A stretch of DNA of 18,224 nt from JBPBQZ01 sp050955105 (GTDB lineage: Bacteria > Pseudomonadota > Gammaproteobacteria > Burkholderiales > Burkholderiaceae), in the NCBI GenBank assembly GCA_050955105.1, contig JBPBQZ010000131.1, forward strand, positions 1 through 18,224, read 5' to 3'. Under the pieces are notes generated by a model. The model was not told where the DNA came from and did no database searches. It saw only the letters and a program-made list of their open reading frames with translations. Positions 1-7,000 of this stretch are shown here, piece by piece (the first letter of the stretch is position 1; each line of letters opens with the position of its first letter). The position numbers and the translations under genes were made by a program.

Positions 1-48
1 CCCCCGCCACGGCACCATCTCGCCATTTCGTTCATTAACACGGTCGTT

Positions 49-75
49 CATGCAGCGAGTAATATTGGCTGCATG
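49..75 (+). promoter_or_regulatory. 8-bp inverted repeat spanning the start codon of the CbiM-like permease
   Basis: CATGCAGC (49-56) and GCTGCATG (68-75) are perfect inverted repeats separated by 11 bases. The right arm ends in the ATG of the permease gene. In RNA this would be a hairpin that hides the start codon. In DNA it would be a 27-bp dyad suitable for a dimeric repressor. No good Shine-Dalgarno sequence precedes the ATG; only GAG at 57-59, inside the loop, is available. The role is inferred. Confidence 0.4.
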
Positions 76-738
76 GGCTTCCTGTATGCGTCACTGCCGC
101 TTTGGATTGCCGTTGGGGGCTGGGCTGCCGCCGCGGTGGCGCTCGCGATCGCAATCTGGCGCCGACCGCTGAACCGCCTGCGCAACCATACGCTGCAACA
201 CCTGTGGCTGGGCACCATTGTCATCATCGCCGTGCTCTGGGCACTCGACGCGTGGCTGCAGGACGGTCCGGTATTTCACCTGCTCGGCGCAACCTTGATG
301 GTGACCTTGTTCGACTGGGCGCTCGCGGTAGTGGGCATGGTGGCCGTGATTGGGCTGGTCGCCGCTATCTTCGGTGCGCCGCTCGACGGCATCGGCCTGA
401 CGATGGTGGTGTTTGGCGCGCTGCCGGTGGTCGCCTCGGTGCTGCTGCAACGCGCCATCGTCGCCTGGCTGCCGCGTCACCTCATGGTGTTCATTCTCGG
501 CCACGGCTTTTTATGTGCCGCGGCGGCCGTGCTCTGCGCCAGCGCGGCCGCCGCCGCGCTACATGGCCTGATGCATCGCGACGTATTCGTTGGCCTGCCA
601 CCCGGCTATGCCTGGGTGGTACTGTTGCTCGCAGCAGGCGAAGCGTGGTTCACGGGCATGATGACGGCCATCCTCGCCGTCTACAAACCCGCTTGGGTGA
701 CCACCTACAACGAGCGCATGTATCACCTCGATCGCTAA
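73..738 (+). CDS. CbiM-like energy-coupling factor (metal uptake) membrane permease
   Basis: This is a 221-residue, very hydrophobic inner-membrane protein with about six to seven predicted transmembrane segments. It resembles the CbiM-like 'energy-coupling factor transporter permease' proteins that I recall from Burkholderiaceae. Recognisable features are the start MGFLY, the block HLLGATLMVTLFDWALAVVG near residues 71-90, and the C-terminal GEAWFTGMMTAILAVYKPAWV (residues 189-209), where CbiM proteins usually have a conserved gene-end signature. CbiM is the substrate-binding membrane component of nickel/cobalt ECF importers. No CbiN, CbiQ or ATPase (CbiO) gene follows it here, so partner proteins must be elsewhere or it acts alone. 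The ATG at 73 is preferred because the family begins this way. It lacks a strong ribosome binding site, and a dyad overlaps it. Confidence 0.75.
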   Translation: MGFLYASLPLWIAVGGWAAAAVALAIAIWRRPLNRLRNHTLQHLWLGTIVIIAVLWALDAWLQDGPVFHLLGATLMVTLFDWALAVVGMVAVIGLVAAIFGAPLDGIGLTMVVFGALPVVASVLLQRAIVAWLPRHLMVFILGHGFLCAAAAVLCASAAAAALHGLMHRDVFVGLPPGYAWVVLLLAAGEAWFTGMMTAILAVYKPAWVTTYNERMYHLDR

Positions 739-1264
739 GCCGCGACCGACATCGACCACCATGCCGGCCGCCCGGCGCGTGAACGCCGGCGAGCCGTCTT
801 ACGAACGCAGCGTCTCACGCAATTCAATGAAGCAGCGCTGCCATATTTCACGGCGCGCACCAGCGCTTCGGTTTCCTCACGGGTTTTGACATGCGGCGCG
901 ATAATGCCCGCCGCGCCGGCATCGAGGGGTTCGCGCAATAAAGCTCGGCGTCTGATCGGGCACGCACGATGGTGCTGATGTCTTGCGAGGCTGCCGTGCG
1001 GTGCGTAGCGCTGCATCCAGACGTTCGCAAAGCGCCTCTTTTAATCACTGTAGAATTCACCGAGCCCGCCGGCCGGCGGTATTTTGAACCTCAGCCGCGC
1101 TTGGCTCAATGACCAACCACGCACCTCGATTGGTGGGACTGCGCGATGCCAAATACCGAATTAAGATTGAACTCGCATCGAGACGAAACCTCATAGAAGC
1201 TGTTGCCGTTCCAACGCGTCGCGCCTGGCGCCTGTTTTGCCAGCCCGCGACCTCTGTATTGCCT
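739..1264. other. Gene-poor stretch with an aldolase remnant
   Basis: Between the permease and the next start that I favour, no open frame looks like an intact gene. The only recognisable content is the aldolase scrap at 840-985. The part from 1017 to 1264 is somewhat less GC-rich and probably carries the leader and promoter of the downstream secreted-protein gene. I could not identify a convincing -35/-10 pair there; the best is a TTGAAC near 1168 followed by a weak TCATAG. Confidence 0.5.
840..985 (-). pseudogene. Decayed fragment of an HpcH/HpaI-type aldolase
   Basis: On the minus strand, the frame from 932 to 840 reads EPLDAGAAGIIAPHVKTREE and continues to ALVRAVKYG. This resembles the conserved segment of HpcH/HpaI aldolase/citrate-lyase family enzymes (ALDAG.xGIIVPHV.T.EEAE.xVRA.KYP). 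The preceding family segment, ISTIVRARSDAEL, is found in a different frame at about 979-941, so there is a frameshift between the two. Similarity stops abruptly after KYG, where the family continues with P-x-GxRG, and no start or C-terminal half is present. I read this as about 50 codons left from a deleted gene. Long open frames across it are not real genes. Confidence 0.6.
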
Positions 1265-1852
1265 ATGACTAACTTGAATTTTTCAGGGCGCTCGCTGCGG
1301 CGCTTTACACGCCGCCTCGCGTCCTCGCTGTTGCTGGTTTCCGGTTTGTGTGGCGCAGTGGCCCATGCCGACCAGATCGATGATCACAATGCGCTGGTAG
1401 CGCGGTTTATCGGCCAGGATCATGCCGAACCGCTGGTGGCAGATTGCGCCGCCCACGCCGCCTATGTGGTGCCGACTTCGCCCTCGTATGATCGCGTCGA
1501 ATTTGCCGATCAGGCACTCGATCCGCAGCACGCCACCGTGCAACCCTGGTCCGAACCGTTCGGCACCGGCAAGCAACGTATCAGCGTCGATACGGTGGTC
1601 ACAGTGGATGGCCAAGGCTTTCGTAAAGGCGCCGATGACGGTACGCCCGATGCCCTGACGTTTCGCTGCGGCTATCTGGACAGCAAGTTGCTGGCGTTCG
1701 AATACAACGAGCCCCGGCAGGCGGTGACGGCAAGCGGCGGCGGTAGTCGCGGGCACGGCCGCCGTACGCATGCCAGCGCGCGCCGGGGCCATCGCACCAC
1801 CGCGCACGTGAGCGGCCATACGACGCACGTCGTAAAGAAGAAGAAACACTAG
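1265..1852 (+). CDS. Secreted small protein with basic His/Arg-rich tail (BspC-domain-like)
   Basis: The predicted product has 195 residues. The in-frame ATG at 1265 gives a textbook signal peptide: an Arg-rich n-region (SLRRFTRR), the hydrophobic stretch LASSLLLVSGLCGAVAHA, and a likely cleavage after AHA. The longer open frame back to 1109 would bury this signal 52 residues inside, so I reject that start. The mature part has about 105 residues with two cysteines (in VADCAAH and FRCGYL) that could form one disulfide. It ends in a low-complexity tail rich in Gly, His, Arg and Lys, finishing VVKKKKH. It resembles small periplasmic proteins annotated as BspC-domain proteins in Burkholderiaceae; that assignment is from memory and uncertain. 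The function is unknown. The tail could bind metal, nucleic acid or anionic polymers. It converges with the carboxypeptidase gene, with about 20 bases between the two stops. Confidence 0.6.
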   Translation: MTNLNFSGRSLRRFTRRLASSLLLVSGLCGAVAHADQIDDHNALVARFIGQDHAEPLVADCAAHAAYVVPTSPSYDRVEFADQALDPQHATVQPWSEPFGTGKQRISVDTVVTVDGQGFRKGADDGTPDALTFRCGYLDSKLLAFEYNEPRQAVTASGGGSRGHGRRTHASARRGHRTTAHVSGHTTHVVKKKKH

Positions 1853-1873
1853 GGCCTAGCAGTTGCCGCGGGT

Positions 1874-3061
1874 CTACGCGACGGGCGCTGGCGAAGCTTG
1901 CGCGTCGAGCTGCTGGCCGATGGCCTCCAGCATTGCCGCGCCCAGCGCCGCACTGCGCGCACCGTTCCAGCCGGTGCGCGGCTGCGGCCGCTGGGCGTTG
2001 TCCTTGAAAGGCATTTCGAGGGTTAGCGACAGGCATCCGTAACGGTGGCCGATGTATTTGGACGCCAGTTTCAGCGCATCCTGCTGGTATTTGTCCGCCG
2101 CATAGCCGTGTTCGGTCTGGAACTCGGCACTGGCTGCGCGAAAGTGATCGAGGAAAGCCTGCTGCATACGGGCCTGGCGGGCATCGAAACTCGGCAGCAT
2201 TTCGCACCCCGCGACAAACACGTAAGGCAGCGTTTCGTCGCCATGGATATCGAAGAACGTATCGCAACCACGCGCGGCAATCGCCTCGCGCACGCACAGC
2301 ACTTCCGGACTGCGCTGTGCATCCGGTGCCATCCATTCGCGATTCAGATTCGCCCCGACGGCATTGGTACGCAGATTACCCAGCGCCGCGCCATCTGGAT
2401 TCATATTGGGAATCAGATGGAAATCGGCACGCGCCAACAGCGTAGTCGCCAGCGCATCGCCGGCCCAGTCGTCGAAGCCGAGCAAGCGGCGGCTCAGGCC
2501 CTCGACGAACCATTCGGCCATGGTCTCGCCCGGATGCTGACGCGCGATTACCCAGATCTGCGCTCGCGGCGGCGCGCTGCCAGGCGGCTTGGCTCCGGGC
2601 GCGGCAATGGTCAGGCACGTGAGCGGCCGCCCCTGCACCGTGTGACCCAGGTCGGTCAATGTTGCCAGCTCGGATTGTTGGGCGCGTGCGAGAAAGTCGT
2701 CATGCCGGCTTTCACCATAGGGCTCGAAATAGGCATACCAGACGGCATCGTGCGCGGGCGTATGGTCGATCACCAGCCGCGCGCCATCATATGAAGTGGG
2801 CACGCGAAACCAGTCGCGCCGATCGTAGCTGGCGACTGCCGCGTAGCCTTCCCAACCGCCGGGAAACGCCGACGACGCCACCCCTTCAATGGTGAAGCGG
2901 CAGCGGGTTTCACGCGCCCCGCTTACGCGGAAATGAAACCATTGCGTGATGTCGGCGGCATTGTCCGGACGCAGCCTGAGCCGCACGGCGTCGGCGCGCT
3001 CGCACTCTACTACTTCAATAGCGCCGCTATCGAAGCGGCTGTCGATCATCAAAGGCGTCAT
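1874..3061 (-). CDS. M14-family cytosolic-type zinc carboxypeptidase
   Basis: This is a 395-residue metallocarboxypeptidase of the M14 cytosolic carboxypeptidase (CCP-like) subgroup. An N-terminal beta-rich domain (about residues 1-120) contains the WFHFRVSG block typical of CCPs. The peptidase domain follows, with zinc ligands H176 and E179 in RQHPGE and H273 in DIHGDE, substrate-binding NPDG (221-224) and NLNRE (238-242), and the probable catalytic glutamate E349 in LTLEMPF. All key residues are present, so it should be active. There is no signal peptide, so it is cytoplasmic. Bacterial substrates of this subgroup are poorly known; eukaryotic relatives remove C-terminal glutamates from tubulin. 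It lies 12 bases downstream of yaaA on the same strand, so the two are probably co-transcribed. A second ATG four codons downstream of the chosen one is an alternative start. Confidence 0.87.
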   Translation of the reverse strand: MTPLMIDSRFDSGAIEVVECERADAVRLRLRPDNAADITQWFHFRVSGARETRCRFTIEGVASSAFPGGWEGYAAVASYDRRDWFRVPTSYDGARLVIDHTPAHDAVWYAYFEPYGESRHDDFLARAQQSELATLTDLGHTVQGRPLTCLTIAAPGAKPPGSAPPRAQIWVIARQHPGETMAEWFVEGLSRRLLGFDDWAGDALATTLLARADFHLIPNMNPDGAALGNLRTNAVGANLNREWMAPDAQRSPEVLCVREAIAARGCDTFFDIHGDETLPYVFVAGCEMLPSFDARQARMQQAFLDHFRAASAEFQTEHGYAADKYQQDALKLASKYIGHRYGCLSLTLEMPFKDNAQRPQPRTGWNGARSAALGAAMLEAIGQQLDAQASPAPVA

Positions 3062-3073
3062 GGCCGCTCGTCC

Positions 3074-3856
3074 TCATGCGCCGGCGACGCGTCGCCGGAA
3101 TACCCACGTATGTTCGCTGGAACCGGTCGCGTCGGCAGCGAAGGCATAGCCGTCCAGATCGAAGTGTTTCAGCCCCTTGGCATCCTTCAAGCGCTCGGTA
3201 ATCGCGTAGCGCGCCATCAGCCCGCGTGCGCGCTTGGCGTAGAAGCTGATGATCTTGTAGCGGCCGCCTTTGTAGTCTTCGAACACCGGCGTGATCACCG
3301 GCGAGCTCAGCGCATCGCGCTTTACCGAACGGAAATATTCTTCGGAAGCGAGATTGACGATGGGCGCCTGTCCGGCCGCCTGCTGCAGCGTTTGCGCAAT
3401 GCGCTCGCCCCAGAATGCGTAAAGATCTTTGCCACGCGCGTTAGTCAGCCGCGTACCCATTTCTAGCCGATAGGGCTGGATCAGATCGAGTGGCCGCAGC
3501 ACGCCGTAAAGTCCGGACAGTATTCGTAGATGCTTTTGTGCGAACTTCAGGTCGGCCACCGACAAGCTCGGTGCATCGAGGCCGCCGTAAACGTCGCCGT
3601 TGAAGGCGAGCGCCGCCTGCTTCGAGGGCTGCTCGGTCGAGCTGGTATCGGCCGTCCACTGCGCATAGCGTCCAACGTTCAAATGCGCCAGCGCGTCGGA
3701 GATCGACATCAGGCCGGCCAGTTGCGCGGGCGACTGTTTGCGCAATTCGACGATCAGCTTCGCGGCTTCGTCGAGGAAGTCGGGCGTGGTCGCTACTTTA
3801 GTGCGTGGGGGGGTATCGAAGTCCAGCGACTTGGCGGGTGAAAGGACGATTATCAT
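3074..3856 (-). CDS. yaaA: Peroxide stress protein YaaA (DUF328)
   Basis: The product has 260 residues, close to the usual length of about 257 for the YaaA/DUF328 family. The start at 3856 gives MIIVLSPAKSLDFDTPP, which matches the family N-terminus (M-x-I-x-x-SPAK-x-LD). The open frame extends upstream with unrelated Arg-rich sequence, which I reject. Other family blocks include FNGDVYGGLDA, LRILSGLYGVLRPLDLIQPYRLEMGT, NLASEEYF and the C-terminal KRARGLMARY with FDLDGYAF. YaaA lowers free iron and limits Fenton damage under hydrogen peroxide in E. coli, where it is under OxyR control; it also has DNA-binding ability. Here it is the first gene of a likely two-gene unit with the M14 carboxypeptidase. 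It is divergent from the PIN gene across only 44 bases, so their promoters must overlap. Confidence 0.95.
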   Translation of the reverse strand: MIIVLSPAKSLDFDTPPRTKVATTPDFLDEAAKLIVELRKQSPAQLAGLMSISDALAHLNVGRYAQWTADTSSTEQPSKQAALAFNGDVYGGLDAPSLSVADLKFAQKHLRILSGLYGVLRPLDLIQPYRLEMGTRLTNARGKDLYAFWGERIAQTLQQAAGQAPIVNLASEEYFRSVKRDALSSPVITPVFEDYKGGRYKIISFYAKRARGLMARYAITERLKDAKGLKHFDLDGYAFAADATGSSEHTWVFRRRVAGA

Positions 3857-3900
3857 GAGGTCTGTTAAGGTGCGGGCAGACAGACGAACACCCGCCTGCC

Positions 3901-4497
3901 ATGCCTGCGACATTGTACTCAATGCCCGACTCTCGTCTTTATTGCAGCGACGCCGCGCCCGTCGTGCTCGACTCGAACATCTGGATCGATATCCTGGTGT
4001 TCGACGATCCTGCCACGCGGCCGATTCTCGCGGCGCTCGAACATGCCAGCTTGCACGCCGTGATCGATCAACGTTGCCGGCACGAGCTGGCGCGTGTACT
4101 CGACTATCCGCAATTCGCCCGCTTCGCCGTCGATCGCGAGGCAGCGCTGGCAACGGTCGCGCGCTTGACGACCCTGCATGATATCGAGACACCCGAGGCG
4201 CTTGCCGCGGCCGCTGAACTGGATCGCACGCACGGCAGCTTGCCGCGCTGCAGCGACCCCGACGATCAGAAATTCCTCGAACTGTCGCGCGCGACCAGCG
4301 CCTGCTGGTTGGTCACCAAAGACCGCGCACTGCTCAAACTCAACCGCACGACGCAACGTCGTTTCGGATTTAGCATTACGCTGCCGCAAGCCTTCGTCGC
4401 CGCGCATCCGCTGCTCGCGGAGCGTCCCGATATCGCGGCGCAACCCGATCACGCCGCGCTAGCGCATGCGTCGTCCCGAACTCCAGACATGCCATGA
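3901..4497 (+). CDS. PIN-domain putative ribonuclease (orphan toxin-like)
   Basis: This is a 198-residue PIN-domain protein of the 'putative toxin-antitoxin system toxin component, PIN family' type. The acidic metal-binding residues are visible: D24 in VVLDSNIWID, E62 in RHELARVL, the cluster CSDPDDQKFLEL (residues 117-128) and D141 in LVTKDRALL. PIN proteins are Mg/Mn-dependent ribonucleases. No small antitoxin gene lies upstream, since only 44 bases separate it from yaaA. Its stop overlaps the ATG of the next gene (ATGA at 4494-4497), so it is translationally coupled to an aminotransferase. This context argues against a classical toxin-antitoxin pair and for a housekeeping or RNA-processing role. 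A 30-residue Ala/His-rich extension follows the PIN fold. The ATG at 3901 is used, and an in-frame ATG seven codons later is an alternative. Confidence 0.82.
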   Translation: MPATLYSMPDSRLYCSDAAPVVLDSNIWIDILVFDDPATRPILAALEHASLHAVIDQRCRHELARVLDYPQFARFAVDREAALATVARLTTLHDIETPEALAAAAELDRTHGSLPRCSDPDDQKFLELSRATSACWLVTKDRALLKLNRTTQRRFGFSITLPQAFVAAHPLLAERPDIAAQPDHAALAHASSRTPDMP

Positions 4498-5705
4498 CAC
4501 AGCCTTCCGCTTCCCCCGTCTCACCGACTCCGTCGAACGCTGCCCCACAGCAAGCCGCGGTCCGCGCGCCGCGCTCTCGGCTACCGAATGTCGGCACCAC
4601 CATCTTTACCGTCATGTCGGCGCTGGCGGCGGAGCACGACGCCGTCAATCTCGGCCAGGGCTTTCCCGACTTCGACTGCGATGCGCGGCTGATCGACGCG
4701 GTGGGGCAGGCCATGCGCAACGGCGCCAATCAATATCCGCCGATGGCCGGCGCGCCGGCGCTGCGTCAGGCAATTTCCGACAAGCTCGCGACGCTTTACG
4801 GCCATCGCTATCATCCCGACACCGAGATCACAGTAACTGCCGGCGGCACCCAGGCGCTCTTCAGTTCGATTCTTTGTTGTGTGCAGCCCGGCGACGAAGT
4901 CATCGTGCTCGAACCGGTTTATGACAGTTATCTGCCCGCCATCGAACTGGCCGGCGGCATCGCCATCTGCGTGCCGCTCACCGCTCCTGACTATGCGGTG
5001 CCCTTCGACGCGCTGGCCGCGGCACTCTCGCCGCGCACGCGCGCGCTGATCATCAACACGCCGCACAACCCGACCGGGCGCATCTGGCACGCTGGCGACG
5101 CCGAGCGCCTGGCGCAGTTGCTTGATGGCACTGACGTGCTGGTGATATCCGACGAGGTGTATGAACACATGGTGTTCGACGGACAGCGCCATGAAAGCGT
5201 GGCCCGACATCCGGCCCTGGCACGCCGTAGCTTCGTCGCGTCGAGCTTCGGCAAGACCTATCACGTCACGGGCTGGAAAGTCGGTTATGTCGCTGCGCCC
5301 GCACAACTTACGGCCGAGTTGCGCAAAGTGCATCAGTTCGAAGTCTTTACGGTCAACACGCCGATGCAGTCGGGTATCGCCGCCTATATGCAGGATCCGC
5401 GCCCCTATCTGGAATTGGCGGCGTTCTATCAACGCAAGCGCGATATGTTTCGCGCGGCGCTGGCCAGCACGCGCTTTCGCTTGCTGCCTTGCGAAGGCAC
5501 GTATTTCCAATGCGTCGACTACTCTGCCATCAGCGATCTGCCGGAGGCCGAGTTCGCGAAATGGCTGACCACTGAAATCGGCGTGGCGGCGATTCCGCTG
5601 TCGGCGTTTTATCGGGGCGGCAAGGAAAGCGGCATCGTGCGTTTCTGCTTCGCGAAACGCGACGAAACGCTGCAGCGAGCGTTCGAGCGCTTGAAGAAAC
5701 TTTGA
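4494..5705 (+). CDS. PLP-dependent class I/II aminotransferase (methionine/aromatic aminotransferase-like)
   Basis: This 403-residue fold-type I aminotransferase resembles E. coli YbdL (methionine aminotransferase) and kynurenine/glutamine transaminases. It shows NLGQGFPDFD (52-61), ANQYPPMAGAPALR, the cofactor-loop VTAGGTQALF (114-123), the substrate/PLP motif NTPHNPTG (188-195), D220 and Y223 in VISDEVYEH, and the Schiff-base lysine K254 in SSFGKTYHVTGWKVGY. The C-terminal arginine region FCFAKRDETL is also present. The expected activity is transfer of the amino group of methionine or aromatic amino acids to a 2-oxo acid in the cytoplasm. The first 30 residues form a Pro/Ser/Ala-rich extension that precedes the homologous part. 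It overlaps the PIN gene by four bases (ATGA). Confidence 0.9.
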   Translation: MTQPSASPVSPTPSNAAPQQAAVRAPRSRLPNVGTTIFTVMSALAAEHDAVNLGQGFPDFDCDARLIDAVGQAMRNGANQYPPMAGAPALRQAISDKLATLYGHRYHPDTEITVTAGGTQALFSSILCCVQPGDEVIVLEPVYDSYLPAIELAGGIAICVPLTAPDYAVPFDALAAALSPRTRALIINTPHNPTGRIWHAGDAERLAQLLDGTDVLVISDEVYEHMVFDGQRHESVARHPALARRSFVASSFGKTYHVTGWKVGYVAAPAQLTAELRKVHQFEVFTVNTPMQSGIAAYMQDPRPYLELAAFYQRKRDMFRAALASTRFRLLPCEGTYFQCVDYSAISDLPEAEFAKWLTTEIGVAAIPLSAFYRGGKESGIVRFCFAKRDETLQRAFERLKKL

Positions 5706-5837
5706 GGCACACGCCGCCGCGGCCACATGGCGAGCGGCGCGCCGAGTTTGCTAAGTCACCGAGTCACGGATTTACCGATTCGCGGAGCGGCGGACTTCTG
5801 GACCTCCATGCTGCAAAGCGTCCAGATAATCCACTGC
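5706..5837. other. Intergenic spacer between convergent genes
   Basis: This short spacer separates the aminotransferase from the converging alcohol dehydrogenase. I see no stable GC hairpin followed by a T-run, and no coding remnant. Confidence 0.4.
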
Positions 5838-6899
5838 CTAGGCGGCCGCCTTGTCGGCGTCAAGGGACGCCATATCGATCACGAATCGATACTTGACGTC
5901 GTTTTTCACCAGTCGTTCATAAGCCTCGTTGACACCCTGGATCGGCACGATTTCCACATCGCTGACGATGCCCTGTGCGGCGCAGAAATCCATCATCTCC
6001 TGCGTCTCGGCCATGCCACCGATGCCGGAGCCAGCTAGCGATCTGCGGCCGCCGATCAGATTCATGCCGAGCAGCGGCTCGGTCGCGGTCAGCACGCCCA
6101 CCAGAACCATCGTGCCATCGAGCTTCAACAACCCCAGATAGGGATTGAGATCGTGGCCAACGGGTATCGTATTCAGCAGAAAGTCGAAACTGCCGGCCTG
6201 TTCGGTCATCGCCGCTTCGTCACGCGAAACCAGCACCGCATCAGCGCCCAGCCGCGTCGCATCGCGACCTTTTTCGGGAGACGTGGTGATCATCGTCACG
6301 TGCGCGCCGAACGCTTTCGCGAACTTGATGCCCATATGCCCAAGACCACCTAGTCCGATCACGCCTACGCGCTGCCCTGGACCAACGCGCCAATGCTTTA
6401 ACGGCGAATAGGTGGTGATGCCGGCGCACAACAATGGCGCCACTGCCTTCAGGTCGAGATCGGCCGACACCTTCACCACGAAACGCTGTTCGACGACGAT
6501 CTGCTCGGAATAGCCGCCGTACGTCGGCTCGCCAGTACGCTCATTGCCGTTGTAGGTGAGGCTCGCACCCTCCTCGCAATATTGTTCGAGATTGGCGCGA
6601 CACGCCGAGCAATGCCGACACGAATCGACCATACAACCTACGCCTGCATAATCGCCGACTTTAAATTTAGTCACTTCGCTGCCGACCTCGATCACGCGGC
6701 CGACGATCTCGTGGCCGGGCACCATCGGATAAATCGAGTTGTCCCAGTCGTTGCGTGCCTGGTGCAAATCGGAATGGCAGATGCCAGCAAACAGAATTTC
6801 GATACGTACATCGGTCGCGCGCGGATCGCGGCGCGAGAAATTGAATGGCACGAGCGGCGACTTTGCGTCGTGCACGGCATACCCACGGGCCTGAAACAT
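5838..6899 (-). CDS. Zinc-dependent NAD(P) alcohol/aldehyde oxidoreductase (YahK/cinnamyl-ADH-like)
   Basis: The product has 353 residues from the ATG at 6899 (MFQARGYAVHD), which fits the family start; the frame extends 25 codons further upstream without similarity. It is a zinc medium-chain dehydrogenase of the YahK / cinnamyl alcohol dehydrogenase group. Catalytic zinc ligands are C41 (GICHSD), H63-E64 (PGHEIVG) and C158 (LLCAGITTY). Structural zinc ligands are C94, C97, C100 and C108. The Rossmann motif GLGGLG lies at 182-187. YahK-type enzymes reduce broad-range aldehydes with NADPH. The gene is divergent from a LysR-type regulator across about 100 bases with two dyads, so it is probably that regulator's target. 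It might serve aldehyde detoxification, which is an inference. Confidence 0.92.
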   Translation of the reverse strand: MFQARGYAVHDAKSPLVPFNFSRRDPRATDVRIEILFAGICHSDLHQARNDWDNSIYPMVPGHEIVGRVIEVGSEVTKFKVGDYAGVGCMVDSCRHCSACRANLEQYCEEGASLTYNGNERTGEPTYGGYSEQIVVEQRFVVKVSADLDLKAVAPLLCAGITTYSPLKHWRVGPGQRVGVIGLGGLGHMGIKFAKAFGAHVTMITTSPEKGRDATRLGADAVLVSRDEAAMTEQAGSFDFLLNTIPVGHDLNPYLGLLKLDGTMVLVGVLTATEPLLGMNLIGGRRSLAGSGIGGMAETQEMMDFCAAQGIVSDVEIVPIQGVNEAYERLVKNDVKYRFVIDMASLDADKAAA

Positions 6900-7000
6900 G
6901 GCGCACCTTGCTTTATTGAACGTACGGCAACAGTAGCGTCCAATAAAACCCGGCGCAAGCTTGAACTTCAGCACGATTCATTGAATAATCGTCAACAATC
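6900..7000. promoter_or_regulatory. Divergent control region of the alcohol dehydrogenase and LysR genes
   Basis: Two inverted repeats are visible. TTTATTG (6912-6918) pairs with CAATAAA (6941-6947) across 22 bases, nearer the dehydrogenase. TTGA-N7-TCAA (6981-6995) contains a T-N11-A core (T6982 to A6994), the classic LysR-family recognition pattern, and ends five bases before the LysR ATG. Such a layout would allow autorepression of the regulator and activation of the divergent gene. The role is inferred from pattern and position. Confidence 0.5.

Noticed and set aside
735..1060. Two overlapping minus-strand open frames of 70-93 residues
   Set aside because: They carry fragments of one aldolase family in different frames and non-homologous sequence elsewhere, so they are parts of a decayed gene and not genes.
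1109..1264. Upstream extension of the secreted protein frame from 1109
   Set aside because: It would put an obvious signal peptide 52 residues inside the protein; the ATG at 1265 fits export.
3807..3813. Run of seven G in yaaA, a possible phase-variation or sequencing-error site
   Set aside because: The translated frame stays in register with the family on both sides (DTPPRT), so there is no sign of a frameshift.
3857..4192. Upstream extension of the yaaA frame
   Set aside because: The extra residues are Arg-rich shadow sequence of the PIN gene, while the family begins exactly at MIIVLSPAK.
3901..4497. PIN protein as half of a classical toxin-antitoxin operon
   Set aside because: No small antitoxin-like frame is found immediately upstream or downstream; the 44-base gap to yaaA has no room for one.
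4581..5726. Long minus-strand open frame of 381 codons opposite the aminotransferase
   Set aside because: It is antisense to a gene with all catalytic motifs; long shadow frames are expected at high GC.
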